A stretch of 56,451 bases of DNA. Source: a virus. The translations under genes and the position numbers were made by a program. The DNA is taken from the IMG/VR virus record IMGVR_UViG_3300026518_000669, positions 1-56,451 of that record. One strand, written 5' to 3'. Positions within the stretch are counted from its first letter, which is position 1. Each line of letters opens with the position of its first letter. Under the pieces are notes generated by a model, which ran no database searches, was not told the DNA's origin, and saw only the letters and a list, made by a program, of their open reading frames with translations. This document shows positions 46,901 through 55,386 of this stretch, piece by piece.

Positions 46901-49900
46901 CTGACGGCACGCCTTTCCAAACCCGTCGCGCTGTTGAACTGTCTAGGCGCTTCCGCGACACGCCTAACGCCCAGCCCGTTGAAGTAGAGGGTGGATGGGG
47001 TTTTGCTGTGGCTGACACGCCTATGCAGAATGCAGAAAGCACTAAGCCAGCAGGCCAGAATGTTAGCGGCCTTACCTCGTTGCCTTATGGGGGCAAGCGT
47101 TGGAACAAGGGCACCAAAACGGCAGAGGAAATGAGCGGCCAGGCGCCTATCGTTGATTACTCCGGTCGCCGCGTTGTGCTGAAAGACGTTAATGGCGTTA
47201 CCGTGCCGTTCTATCAAAGCACTGGCGCCGGCGGCAAGGCAGCCACCAAGCCTGGGCAGTGGTATCCATTCACCGGCATTGGTAGCGATGGCTGGATTAA
47301 CAAGCTGGGCGATGCTGATATATCGCAATACTACGGCAGCCCAGCGCTGCGCCAGGCAGCGCAAGAGCTAGATGCTACGGTTGGTGACATTCGCAGTCGT
47401 GACGATATCCCTAAGACCGGCACGACCGGCACCGGCCAGGCGTTTATTGATGCGGTGAACAGTGCCTTTGATGGACAGCAGGTGTCAGCAAACAATCAGC
47501 CTGACTCAAAAATCAACGTTCAATCCAGCGTTGATGCACTAAAAACAGCCGTTGATTCACAGACCTCCGATCTGGCCCTCGAAACCCAAACAGAAGAAAG
47601 CCTTGCGCAACGCGAGCAGGAAGTTCAGGCCGCTGAACAGACCGAAGCCGACCAGCGCAACCAAGAAGCGCAGCGCGCCCAAGCAGACGCCGAGGTCGAC
47701 GACTTTACTCTATCCGGCAGCAATCGCACCGCTGATGTGGCTGCTGCACGCGGGCAGAGTGACCTGCTTGGCGCGCAGCCAGCGTCTAATGAAAATACTC
47801 CGCCAAGCGAGCAGCAGTATTACCGCGACTGGCCACTATTAGACGAGATGCCTGACGGCTGGAAGAGAGATCCGACCGCCGGATCACCCTTGGCCAGGTA
47901 CGAGTTTGCTACTAACGGCCGTAGCGTGCTGTCTGGCCAGCAAGAGCGTGCGTTAGTGCGAATCAGGCCCGCACCTGCAGCCGGCCAGAACACTGATTCA
48001 CCTACGGCCCAAGTCCAGCAGGATTTAGCCAACGAAGCGCCCAAGCCCAAGCGCCGTAACCAGCCGCTGCAATACACCGGCTACTCAGGCGAACAGCGCA
48101 GCGTGCGCAGCTATCAAGAGGTTGGTAACTTCCGCATTGCCAAGGTGAACGACAGCCTTTACGAAGTGATTAACCCTGATGGTCAAGCCGTTAGCCAGCG
48201 AGCGGGGGCGGACGGTGCCGCACAAGAGGCTCAGCGACTAAACGACCTCCCCGCCGACGACCAGCGCTACGCTATCGGCCAAAGCGACGCCCGCCCGGTA
48301 AGCCGTGACGCCATCGAGGAAGCGCTGGCCAGCTCGCCCGAACTATCCGATGTAACGGTGATCCAGTCCGCAACCGAGCTGCCGCCGCAATCCATCCTGA
48401 TGATGGCCTTGCAAGGCGTGACGCCACGCGACGTGCGCGGCCTGTTCGTGGGCGACCAGCTCTATGTGATTGCGGATAACGTTGATGACGTACAAGAGGG
48501 CGTGCGTACCGCCGTTCATGAAGCCGTAGGTCACAAAGGTATGCGCGCCGTGCTGGGCGACGAGCTAGAAACAGTCATGCGCCAAGTCTATAACTCGCTA
48601 CCATTAGATCCGCGAGGACGCGAGGCGCTGAACGAAGTGCTAGAAAGCTACCCGTTCCTTGATCAGTCCAACCCTGAACATCAGCTTACCATCGCTGAAG
48701 AGATGGTCGCCCACCTCACCGAGAAGGGCTGGCAGCCTAACGTAATACGCCGCGCCGTGGCTAAAATCCGCGAGCTGCTGCGCCGCTACTTCCCCAGCAT
48801 GAACTGGACGGATGCGGACGTTATGCAGCTATCCGAGCGTTCGCGTGAGTACCTGCGCAGCCAGCAGGAAAAGGCGCAAGCGAGTACTGATCCTTGGTCA
48901 GATATGCGCTTTTCAATGGCTACGCCCCCCGGCGGCAACTTTAATCCCAATGACAGCACCAACTTCGCGCTGCCTGATGAAACGCTAAGCCAAACCGCGT
49001 TACGTAAAATGGCTGACAAAATGAACCGCCTCAAAGTCACGCAAGAAGCTATCAAACAAGCCGGTGGCAACATCAATGAAGACAATGATGTGTACCTAGC
49101 GGAGGAGCTTTTCCACGGCAAAACAGAGCGTGACTTGAATGAGCTAAGCCGCAACTACGTCGAGAAGCTAGCCAAAGGCATGGCTGCGCGCGGCATTCAG
49201 CAAGAAGAGTTGGACGCCTACCTTTATGCTCGTCATGCTCCAGAGCGAAATGCCCGAATAGCTGAACGCAATCCTAATGATCCCAAGTACGCAGATGGCG
49301 GCTCAGGCATGACGAATGCCGAAGCGGCCGCCATCATGCAAGAGGCCGAAAGCAGCGGCAAGAAGCTCCGGCTTGAGCGCTTGGCCGCTATCGTGGATGA
49401 CATGCTGGCACATCGCCGCGAGATCATCCGCGAAGGCGGACTGGAGACGGATGAGGTGCTAGATGCTTGGGATGCCAGCTATGACTACTACGTACCGTTG
49501 AAAGGTTGGGCAAATGATGAAGATGTTCCTGTGGGCCAGGACGGCAGTGGCCGGATGCGTTCTGGTCGCGGCTATGAGATCGGTGGGCGAGAAACTAAAA
49601 CGGCGCTTGGTCGCCTATCAAAAGCGGCTTCACCTTCTACGCAAGCGATTGTCGATACCACTGAGTCTGTTATTCGCAAGCGCAAAAACGAAGTTGGCAA
49701 TGCCTTGCTATCACTGATCACGGATAACCCCAACCCCGATTTGTGGCAGGTGTTCACCAACAACGACCCGGATACTCAGCGTACTCAGGTCGAGCGCACT
49801 AACCCAGACGGCACCAAACGCATTGAAGTAGAAGAGCGCCCGGTAGCCATGGAAATGAACGAGCGTTACTTCAAAACCAAGAAGGCGGGCCGGACATACT

Positions 49901-51708
49901 ACATTAAGATCAACGACCAGCGCCTGCTGAACGCAATGCGCAATGTAGGGCCAGAGCAGAACAACCTGCTGGTACGTACTGCCGCAGCTGGCACACGCGC
50001 TCTATCCGCTATGATGACCAGCTATAACCCTGAGTTCATGCTGTCCAACTTTACCCGAGACGTGCAGACGGCGCTTCTGAACGTGGCGGCAGAGCAGACC
50101 AGGGACGACGGCAAGATAAAAGGCCAGAAGATTGCCAGGCAGACGGCGAGAGATATTCCCCGCGCCATGAAGGCAGCCTATCGAGGGCTTGCTGACCCTG
50201 ACGCATCACGAAACACTGAGTGGGATCGTTGGTTCGATGAGTTTATCGAGGATGGGGCCAAGACAGGCTACTTCGATATGAAGGATTTGGCTGGTCAAGC
50301 CAAAGAGATCAAAAGCATTATTGGCCGTGAGAACGGCGGCACTATGGGCAATATGCTGAAGGCGAAGAAGACCGTAGCCGACTTCGTTGAGAACATGAAT
50401 GGCTCCGTTGAAAACGCGGTGCGCCTATCCGCCTACGTCAATGCACGCAGGGCAGGCATTAGCCGCAAGAAGGCCGCCAGCTTGGCCAAAAACCTAACGG
50501 TCAACTTTAACCGCAGAGGGGAGGCCGGCACTGCGCTTAATGCTGCGTACATGTTCGCCAACGCCTCCATCCAGGGCACCATGAACGTCGCCCGCACAAT
50601 GGTCACTGTGAAAGATACGCCGGTGGGCGGTAATAGGATGAACATCTGGGGCCGCATGAACGCCGCTCAAAAGCTAGCGGTAGGTATGGCCGTAGGCAGT
50701 TACGCAATGGCCATGTTCAACCGTATGATGTCAGACGAGGATGATGACGGCGAGCTGTTCTATGACAAAATTCCCGGTCACGTTAAAGAGCGCAACCTGA
50801 TCATCATGACAGGCGGCAAGGACTATGTCCGCATTCCTTTGCCTTATGGATACAGCGTCTTCTCAAACATTGGCACGCACGCTGAATCCGTCATGTCGGG
50901 TAAATCATCACTGACGGAGGCAGGAAAGGACATGACGCTGGCCATTCTTGGCAGCTTCTCACCTATTGGCTTCCAGGATTCAGAGGATATATCCAATTTG
51001 GTGATGAAAAACCTCACACCTACGCTGTTAGGTTCGGTGACCCAGGTGGCAGTCAATGAGGACTTTGCAGGCCGCGTGATCTTTAAAGAGAACTTCCCCT
51101 CCGGCACGCCCAAGCCGTATAGCTCACTTGCCTTCCGCTCTACGCCATCGGCTTACCAAAGCTTTGCCCAGTTTATTAACGAGCTGACAGGCGGCAGCGA
51201 GTACCGGTCAGGCGGTATTGATGTTAGCCCTGACGTACTACAGCACGTGGTCAACTATTACGGTGGCGGTGCTTGGTCGTTTACTGAGAAAGTGGCCGAC
51301 AGCATTAAGCGTACAGCGACTGGCGAGACCATCGACGCCCACCGTATTCCGTTTGTGGGCCGCTTCAAGTCTGAGGTCAATGAGTACGGCGATATTCAAA
51401 CGTTCTACGAGCGCCGTACCGAGGTTGGGCAACTGCATGAGGAGTTTATCAATCTGCCTAGAGAGGAAGCGCGCAGTTTCTATGACGAACATGGCGGCAA
51501 GATAGCGCTGTTTGATATGGCGAAAGATCTTGAAAAAACGCTGACAGAACTACGCAAGGTGCGTGACGCCATCGAGGCCGATGAGCGCCTTACTCCTGAA
51601 GAACGCGACGAACAGCTCGACGAGATTGAAGACGCGATGGATAGCGAGGTGGATTTCTTTAACCTGCTTTACAACCAGGCCGAAGGGACGGTTCAGTCGG
51701 CAAAGTAA
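43972..51708 (+). CDS. Giant polyvalent ejection protein (ParB-like, zincin-like and LPD38 domains)
   Basis: At 2578 residues this is the largest gene. Visible parts in order are: an Ala/Gly-rich N terminus; a disordered Pro/Glu linker (~345-390); a ParB/sulfiredoxin-like nuclease domain (~593-700, DGHHR at 649-653); a helical part to ~915; a folded module (~1040-1150); a metallopeptidase-like VHEAVGHKGM (His1516, Glu1517, His1521); a helical region; and a C-terminal LPD38-like domain (NPEFMLSNFTRDVQTALL, ~2018-2035). Such multi-enzyme polyvalent proteins are injected with DNA to act on host defence or the envelope. The GTG start at 43972 has AAGGAG upstream. Enzyme activities are inferred. 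Confidence 0.85.
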   Translation: MNAAEDRTPPKWTDIANDPDFQAADWQTKQRVRGEFYRRAIEPNTPASLREDVQSQFFARTASDVFGERETPNLASNALRNAGERGLDLAGNALQFVGNVADRGEQAITDALGGINPGVIGGSVDEMRERGYEPDVALGGFGLDFTMRAKPEDTSTGLIDTGQAVEDISLGYQPNYTIDRALDEPSIRTIAGAAAEQGPAALADMAGLVVSLPAYLAARTQEIGEGRVENDNREGMPEGRDYAVSGPTAAASVLLDRFALGRLLPGSGNAVTSARQIPGAVGRAAATESVTEAIQEGGIEYAGESVGTETGWNATTAARRAAGGVIVGGPTGGAVRAGTAAMELRGNNQQGSEQPEPSESPAEQSSPAPEEAPTPEAETANDEAIGTAAELIAKPRFELSSAEREVRDSISYGDAFKALRAAAEARGDSDAVAELDAVSSEISAALEAETIARSRNDSDAFTPIREQLKSASERFTRVMDRLNTPEAESKASAPSANKDGNAQWEEAWREQAAQDGIADYDPNANLPDTTITINGEQVADESLVPPETLDVARQDEQAEEVTKEVGQPAVAQPEPALAPDQPSPNPDTKTPRRVPVESIQVDPEAYQFRAEVNDQGVDTRLEGIEKWDDLRAGNLILHERTDGSVYAADGHHRINLARQLQQPDVNAIVLREADGVTVEDARRAAAEANIAAGSATALDSAKVFRNSNGDIDTVIRESNLPRTQLVRDGADIAKLDTEPFGAVLNKVITEKDGAVIGRSFADPDQQLAAVGVFQRVKPTNDNQRELLANEVRQAGFAESQGEQGGLFGNDPAESLIGERVKVMDSLRQTLVRDKRLFATLNDNAQTAEQAGNRIAKDRNNALQETSADAIALLERATTTPEINQQINDAARRVKDGETLASVTRELKEALLNGTNSPAASEGRTPAPSSGQADQAGQDAGRSEPVPASNDARTARSGEQRPRPGAGAQAEPAVTLKTDGTPFQTRRAVELSRRFRDTPNAQPVEVEGGWGFAVADTPMQNAESTKPAGQNVSGLTSLPYGGKRWNKGTKTAEEMSGQAPIVDYSGRRVVLKDVNGVTVPFYQSTGAGGKAATKPGQWYPFTGIGSDGWINKLGDADISQYYGSPALRQAAQELDATVGDIRSRDDIPKTGTTGTGQAFIDAVNSAFDGQQVSANNQPDSKINVQSSVDALKTAVDSQTSDLALETQTEESLAQREQEVQAAEQTEADQRNQEAQRAQADAEVDDFTLSGSNRTADVAAARGQSDLLGAQPASNENTPPSEQQYYRDWPLLDEMPDGWKRDPTAGSPLARYEFATNGRSVLSGQQERALVRIRPAPAAGQNTDSPTAQVQQDLANEAPKPKRRNQPLQYTGYSGEQRSVRSYQEVGNFRIAKVNDSLYEVINPDGQAVSQRAGADGAAQEAQRLNDLPADDQRYAIGQSDARPVSRDAIEEALASSPELSDVTVIQSATELPPQSILMMALQGVTPRDVRGLFVGDQLYVIADNVDDVQEGVRTAVHEAVGHKGMRAVLGDELETVMRQVYNSLPLDPRGREALNEVLESYPFLDQSNPEHQLTIAEEMVAHLTEKGWQPNVIRRAVAKIRELLRRYFPSMNWTDADVMQLSERSREYLRSQQEKAQASTDPWSDMRFSMATPPGGNFNPNDSTNFALPDETLSQTALRKMADKMNRLKVTQEAIKQAGGNINEDNDVYLAEELFHGKTERDLNELSRNYVEKLAKGMAARGIQQEELDAYLYARHAPERNARIAERNPNDPKYADGGSGMTNAEAAAIMQEAESSGKKLRLERLAAIVDDMLAHRREIIREGGLETDEVLDAWDASYDYYVPLKGWANDEDVPVGQDGSGRMRSGRGYEIGGRETKTALGRLSKAASPSTQAIVDTTESVIRKRKNEVGNALLSLITDNPNPDLWQVFTNNDPDTQRTQVERTNPDGTKRIEVEERPVAMEMNERYFKTKKAGRTYYIKINDQRLLNAMRNVGPEQNNLLVRTAAAGTRALSAMMTSYNPEFMLSNFTRDVQTALLNVAAEQTRDDGKIKGQKIARQTARDIPRAMKAAYRGLADPDASRNTEWDRWFDEFIEDGAKTGYFDMKDLAGQAKEIKSIIGRENGGTMGNMLKAKKTVADFVENMNGSVENAVRLSAYVNARRAGISRKKAASLAKNLTVNFNRRGEAGTALNAAYMFANASIQGTMNVARTMVTVKDTPVGGNRMNIWGRMNAAQKLAVGMAVGSYAMAMFNRMMSDEDDDGELFYDKIPGHVKERNLIIMTGGKDYVRIPLPYGYSVFSNIGTHAESVMSGKSSLTEAGKDMTLAILGSFSPIGFQDSEDISNLVMKNLTPTLLGSVTQVAVNEDFAGRVIFKENFPSGTPKPYSSLAFRSTPSAYQSFAQFINELTGGSEYRSGGIDVSPDVLQHVVNYYGGGAWSFTEKVADSIKRTATGETIDAHRIPFVGRFKSEVNEYGDIQTFYERRTEVGQLHEEFINLPREEARSFYDEHGGKIALFDMAKDLEKTLTELRKVRDAIEADERLTPEERDEQLDEIEDAMDSEVDFFNLLYNQAEGTVQSAK

Positions 51709-51941
51709 TGCTTTTTTTCAAGATAACGCAACCGCTCTAACCGGCGGTTGTTTTCTTTGTATTCTTCATTTTCCAATATCATCCAAGCTACCGGTGCCAC
51801 AAAAAATATGCAAACAACAGCTACTACAGGTGCTTTAATCCACCATGGAGCGAATTGAAGGTTATCATTTTGCCACGCTATCAAGAAAAAGGCGGCAGTA
51901 TATAATTGCGCTACTACTATGAATTTTATTGCGTTAAGCAT
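51693..51941 (-). CDS. Small membrane protein, accessory (moron-like)
   Basis: The 82-residue protein has two hydrophobic helices (about 3-23 and 33-58) and a basic, coiled-coil-like cytoplasmic tail (EENEEYKENNRRLERLRYLE-type composition). It is read against the late operon and overlaps the end of the giant gene by 16 bases. AGGAG lies six bases before the ATG at 51941. Position suggests expression in the lysogen; function is unknown. Confidence 0.68.
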   Translation of the reverse strand: MLNAIKFIVVAQLYTAAFFLIAWQNDNLQFAPWWIKAPVVAVVCIFFVAPVAWMILENEEYKENNRRLERLRYLEKKHYFAD

Positions 51942-51965
51942 AAGCCGCTCCTGATGGCGTTGCTG

Positions 51966-52439
51966 TTATTCATCCAAGGGGCTTGAAGCATCCCTATCAA
52001 ATGCGTCAAAAACATTTCTGTCCAGGTCGGACTCTGTACGATCCATAAACACGGTTCGCACCTCTTGTTCAAGCTCCTCTCTTTGCTCTTTGGTCATGCT
52101 TGGAATTATCACCCAATCAAGGAATTTTCTGCGCATAAGGTCTCGCGCATCCCTATCGGCCAATAAAAAATCTTCTGAGCTAGCCACTTGCCTCCAAGTT
52201 ACCGCCACGCTGTCGTCAACATCGTCTGACTTGGCAACCGCAGGCTCTGACTGACCTCTAAGGTTGGTTTCATGCTTGCGCGCGCAAGCCCGAAGAAGCT
52301 CGTCGGCTGCAAAATCGGATCTCGCTATCGACACAAACTCTAATACGCAGTCATTAAAACCATCAGGGTCATAAGCGCTTACGGCTTGAGGTGAAAGAAT
52401 CGCGACTGTAGCAACTGCTATCAAAATTCCTTTTATCAT
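51966..52439 (-). CDS. Exported protein, unknown function
   Basis: The 157-residue product has a classical signal peptide (MIKGILIAVATVAILSPQAV, then SA-YDPDG as a likely cleavage site) and an acidic mature part with two Cys residues. It would act in the periplasm. GGGAG precedes the ATG at 52439 by eight bases; a longer frame to 52529 lacks this. It is probably an accessory gene carried for the lysogen. Confidence 0.7.
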   Translation of the reverse strand: MIKGILIAVATVAILSPQAVSAYDPDGFNDCVLEFVSIARSDFAADELLRACARKHETNLRGQSEPAVAKSDDVDDSVAVTWRQVASSEDFLLADRDARDLMRRKFLDWVIIPSMTKEQREELEQEVRTVFMDRTESDLDRNVFDAFDRDASSPLDE

Positions 52440-52516
52440 TGAAGCGCTCCCATGTTTAGCGGTGAGGGCCTGATCTTGCCATGTTAGCTTGCTTGGCGAT
52501 AAGCAGCGAGGGCCTG

Positions 52517-52924
52517 CTATTGCATGCACGCTCTAACAACTGCTTCTTGGGCTTCAGAAATATCCAGGCTATCAACCGCGCACTCCTGAAGTTCTTTCAG
52601 TATTGCGGCGTCAAGCGTGCAGATATCGGAAATAACACCGGAGAACTTCTTCTGAAGCGCTTCGCTTGCCTTGAGTTCATAGTAAACGTCTAGGCACACC
52701 CAAGTTGTTTTCTGTAGATAGCAGGTATGCAGCGGAAGATGGAAGTTTGGGAATCGGTCTTCAGGCTGGCAACCATAAACATTGCCACGCCCATGCTGCT
52801 TGGAGGTGGTTTTAGCCACGACGGCGACACCGTCTTTGAAGCCCAAGACAACAAATAATTTCTCGCCCGATACGCCATCATGGAAATGAAAATCTCTATC
52901 GAAAAACACTGACCCTGGCGTCAC
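52517..52924 (-). CDS. MazF/PemK-like toxin candidate, partner of DUF4065 gene
   Basis: The 135-residue protein has a beta-barrel-like front (GSVFFDRDFHFHDGVSGEKL, FVVLGFKDGVAVVAKTTSKQ), then FPNFHLPLHTCYLQKTTWVC and a helical end. This resembles the small SH3-barrel (PemK/MazF-like) ribonuclease toxins found with SocA/Panacea-type antitoxins. It follows the DUF4065 gene with a 29-base overlap, the usual antitoxin-toxin order. The GTG at 52924 gives the family-like start PGSV. Toxin activity is inferred from context and pattern. Confidence 0.66.
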   Translation of the reverse strand: MTPGSVFFDRDFHFHDGVSGEKLFVVLGFKDGVAVVAKTTSKQHGRGNVYGCQPEDRFPNFHLPLHTCYLQKTTWVCLDVYYELKASEALQKKFSGVISDICTLDAAILKELQECAVDSLDISEAQEAVVRACMQ

Positions 52925-53477
52925 CGCGTAAGCTCTCCATTAGCTGCTGATGCTCGTTGGCAACGGCCATGACCTCATCGCGCTCTTGCGCTCGCACTGC
53001 AAGATCGTAAGGAATTTTTTCTTGCTGCCCGCCCCATTGATTGAATACCTTGTCCCATGGCTGGTTTTCCAGGTGGGTCGCTTCAATCATGTCTTCGGCC
53101 TTATGATGCTCAAATTCTTTAGCAAGGCGCTCCATAAGCTTGCGCTCTCGCTTGCTGAAATGGGAACCATCAAATTGAGCCTTAGGCTTGAAGGTAAGCA
53201 TAGGGCGGCCATACCCAGTGGGTATTTCGGTAAAATCAATCGCCTTTGCCATGTCCGGTTCAGGGCAGTTGATCTCATCAAAAAGGCTCTGCGGAACCGG
53301 TCCCATCTTCCAGGCGTAGTAATCCTGACCGGTCACATTGCGGCCAGTATCCTTAAAATGCTCAAAATCGAGGAAGTAGAGCAGCTTGAAAAGCTTAATC
53401 TTCCCGCATTTCTGTGTGTTCTGTGCGAAGTAGATGATCGTATTAATCAACTTCTCGCGTTCGTGTGTCATTAACAT
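52896..53477 (-). CDS. DUF4065 (Panacea/SocA-type) antitoxin
   Basis: The 193-residue protein has the DUF4065 core near its N terminus: EKLINTIIYFAQNTQ, KIKLFKLLYFLDFEHFKDTG, then GQDYYAWKMGPVPQSLFDEI. In PanAT systems this domain neutralises very different toxins by direct binding; SocA is a proteolytic-adaptor relative. The gene overlaps the partner gene by 29 bases. Such pairs can act as anti-phage abortive systems. GAGG nine bases before the ATG at 53477 decides the start over one at 53501. Confidence 0.85.
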   Translation of the reverse strand: MLMTHEREKLINTIIYFAQNTQKCGKIKLFKLLYFLDFEHFKDTGRNVTGQDYYAWKMGPVPQSLFDEINCPEPDMAKAIDFTEIPTGYGRPMLTFKPKAQFDGSHFSKRERKLMERLAKEFEHHKAEDMIEATHLENQPWDKVFNQWGGQQEKIPYDLAVRAQERDEVMAVANEHQQLMESLRGDARVSVFR

Positions 53478-53608
53478 GGTGGCGACCTCGCGTACTGGCA
53501 TTGCCAGCGCGCTCGATATAGCTCCTGCTGAATTTTTTTTGCGTACGCTACATACGTTACAACATAGCGCATATTGCTACATCTTAGATAGCGAATAGGG
53601 GAGAAGGT

Positions 53609-53884
53609 TTAGGCTTTCTTGCTCTTTTCCCTTTCCTCCATCTGCTTCAAAAGCCTCTCCTCAACCATCTCGGCGATCATCGAGGCCAGCAGCTCCCGGC
53701 GTACTTCTTCGGTCAGATCAGGACTTTCAACAGAAGATGTGTAGGTGTTTTCTTCGTCGAAGCTTTCTTGCAAGCGAGCCACTATCTCCGCATTCATGGA
53801 GCGGTGATTTTCTTCTGAGGCTTGCTTGATTTTTTCTTTCAAATCAGCGGGCAAGCGCAATTTGTACTGAGGGTCTGTTTGCAT
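53609..53884 (-). CDS. mnt: Mnt/Arc-type ribbon-helix-helix repressor
   Basis: The 91-residue protein has an Arc-family N terminus (MQTDPQYKLRLPADLKEKIK, then HRSMNAEIVARLQ) in which the beta strand reads DNA, and a C-terminal coiled coil (LLASMIAEMVEERLLKQMEE) that could form tetramers as in P22 Mnt. It is divergent from an Arc-like gene and an antirepressor, as in P22 immI. It would keep the antirepressor silent in the lysogen. No ribosome site precedes the ATG at 53884, so the message may be leaderless. Confidence 0.85.
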   Translation of the reverse strand: MQTDPQYKLRLPADLKEKIKQASEENHRSMNAEIVARLQESFDEENTYTSSVESPDLTEEVRRELLASMIAEMVEERLLKQMEEREKSKKA

Positions 53885-53910
53885 AGTGTAAATAATGAAC
53901 CAGATAGGTG

Positions 53911-53962
53911 TTGACGGCAATAAACCTAACAGGTACCTTTTAACGGTACCTACAAGGTACCT
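53911..53962. promoter_or_regulatory. Operators and promoter of the immI-like cassette
   Basis: Three copies of the palindrome GGTACC (53932-53937, 53945-53950, 53956-53961), two of them as AGGTACCT, lie between the divergent repressor and Arc-like genes. Half sites TAGGT (53905-53909) and ACCTA (53924-53928) flank them. TTGACG at 53911 is a possible rightward -35, with TACCTT 17 bases on. These are probable Mnt/Arc binding sites. Confidence 0.68.
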
Positions 53963-53983
53963 TAGCAAAAAGGAGAATCACTA

Positions 53984-54142
53984 ATGAAACGAAACGGGCA
54001 GCAGTTCAAAGCACGATTCAACGCGGACGTAAAAGCTTGGATTGAAGAGAAGGCGAGAAAGGAGGATAGAAGTCAGACCTGGATTATCAATCATTACTTA
54101 GAGAAGGCAATGCGCCATGAATCCAAACACTCAGCAGCCTAA
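53984..54142 (+). CDS. arc: Arc-like ribbon-helix-helix repressor
   Basis: This 52-residue protein begins MKRNGQQFKARFNADVKAWI and continues with KARKEDRSQTWIINHYLEKA, the strand-helix-helix of the Arc family, whose P22 founder is 53 residues. AGGAG lies upstream of the ATG. It overlaps the first possible start of the antirepressor frame by 26 bases. It would damp antirepressor synthesis during infection, as Arc does in P22. Confidence 0.82.
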   Translation: MKRNGQQFKARFNADVKAWIEEKARKEDRSQTWIINHYLEKAMRHESKHSAA

Positions 54143-54149
54143 AAACGAA

Positions 54150-54181
54150 GAAGCCCCAGCGTTGAGGGACGCCAGGGCTTC
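54150..54181 (+). promoter_or_regulatory. Attenuator-like hairpin between arc and ant
   Basis: GAAGCCC/GGGCTTC (7 bp) encloses an inner GCGT/ACGC stem with loop TGAGGG. No T-run follows. It lies just before the antirepressor start and may limit its translation or transcription. Confidence 0.55.
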
Positions 54182-54215
54182 GGATTACCACCAACCATCT
54201 ACGAAAGGTGACAAC

Positions 54216-55175
54216 ATGAACGCAACCAGAAAAGGTAACGCTCAAATGAATGATAGCATCACCGACCAAAGCTCGCATCTACCCGTCATCGCAGGCCATG
54301 AGATCACAACCGACGAGCATGGGCGCTTCAACCTTAATGCCATCCACCGGGCCAGCGGAGAAGGGGAGCACAAGCGCCCATCAAAATGGGCCGTAACAGC
54401 CCAGGCAAAAGAGCTTATTGAAGAGCTTGAAGCCCAAGGCCCGATTTCGGGCTTTGCTCCACTCGGCTCAAAACATGGCGGTTCAGGGCGCGGCACCTAC
54501 GCTCATGAGCTTCTAGCCATCAGCTACGCCGGATGGATCAGCCCCAAGTTTCAGCTTCAAGTGAATCAGGTGTTCCTCGACTACCGCATGGGTAAGCTGC
54601 AGCAAGTCGAAACAAAGCCCGCTTGTGAGGCCCTGCCAAACCCTCTTACCCCAGCGCATCAGCGCGGCATCCAAAAAGCCGTTGGTCGCCGCTGCTTCAA
54701 TATGCCAGAAGCGGCACGCCCTAAAGCCTACAAACGCATCTATTCATACCTGAAAGACCGCTTCGGCGTGGCCAAGTACGATCAGATACCGGACGAACTC
54801 TACACCGAGGCGCTTGGTGCGGTGGAATCTTACACGTTCAATGGCGATTTTCTGGAAGCTGAAACGCTGCCGCAAGCCAAGCCGGTTAAGGTGCTGGATA
54901 TCGACGAATGGCTGAACATGAATTACTACATGAAGTCTCGCCAGCAAAATTCAGGGCGACTCTTGGTGACCGCTAAATTCTTGCTGGATTCGGAATACCG
55001 CTCACCCTGTATGCGTTTGGTGAAAGAGCTAGAAGCAGAAGGGCATAACTTGGACGCTTGCCGCCTAGAGATCGCCAGCTTGCGACACCACTTAGAAAGC
55101 GCAGTGGCAAAACTCGAGCATGTCATATCAATGGCGCAAGGCGTCAACATTCAGGCGGTTAGCTTTGCACGCTGA
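54216..55175 (+). CDS. ant: KilA-N/ORF6C-type antirepressor
   Basis: The 319-residue protein has an N-terminal KilA-N-like DNA-binding domain (~20-115: HEITTDEHGRFNLNAIHRAS, RGTYAHELLAISYAGWISPK) and a C-terminal ORF6C-like domain (~145-200: TPAHQRGIQKAVGRRCFNMP, AYKRIYSYLKDRFGV), plus a final coiled coil. Such proteins inactivate phage repressors to allow induction. I start it at 54216, after the attenuator hairpin, where AAAGGTGACAAC precedes ATG. Earlier (54117) and later (54246) ATGs are in frame. It follows the Arc-like gene as in P22. Confidence 0.88.
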   Translation: MNATRKGNAQMNDSITDQSSHLPVIAGHEITTDEHGRFNLNAIHRASGEGEHKRPSKWAVTAQAKELIEELEAQGPISGFAPLGSKHGGSGRGTYAHELLAISYAGWISPKFQLQVNQVFLDYRMGKLQQVETKPACEALPNPLTPAHQRGIQKAVGRRCFNMPEAARPKAYKRIYSYLKDRFGVAKYDQIPDELYTEALGAVESYTFNGDFLEAETLPQAKPVKVLDIDEWLNMNYYMKSRQQNSGRLLVTAKFLLDSEYRSPCMRLVKELEAEGHNLDACRLEIASLRHHLESAVAKLEHVISMAQGVNIQAVSFAR

Positions 55176-55202
55176 ACGCCAGCTATATTAAGAAGCTCAC
55201 TC

Positions 55203-55225
55203 AAGCCGCCTACGGGCGGCTTTTT
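55203..55225 (+). terminator. Intrinsic terminator after the antirepressor
   Basis: AAGCCGCC-TACG-GGCGGCTT runs into TTT. The stem ends where the convergent small gene stops. Confidence 0.88.
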
Positions 55226-55386
55226 GGTGCTTGGTCACTGGATGGCTTCGGGTAGCGATGCCCCGTTAGCTCCTCGATCCTATCCGCCGCTTCACGGCAT
55301 GCACGATTAGCGGGCAGCTTGCGCAGTTTGGTGACCAGTTCTTCATCGGTGAGCTTTCGATCAAAGTATTCGGCAGGGGTTTCCAT
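55210..55386 (-). CDS. Small phage protein at the right end
   Basis: The 58-residue product (METPAEYFDRKLTDEELVTK, later RACREAADRIEELTGHRYP) is a short helical protein of a kind common in phage early or accessory regions. AGGAG six bases before the ATG at 55386 decides the start; a frame to 55572 is open but poor. It is read against the antirepressor gene. Function is unknown. Confidence 0.66.
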   Translation of the reverse strand: METPAEYFDRKLTDEELVTKLRKLPANRACREAADRIEELTGHRYPKPSSDQAPKSRP

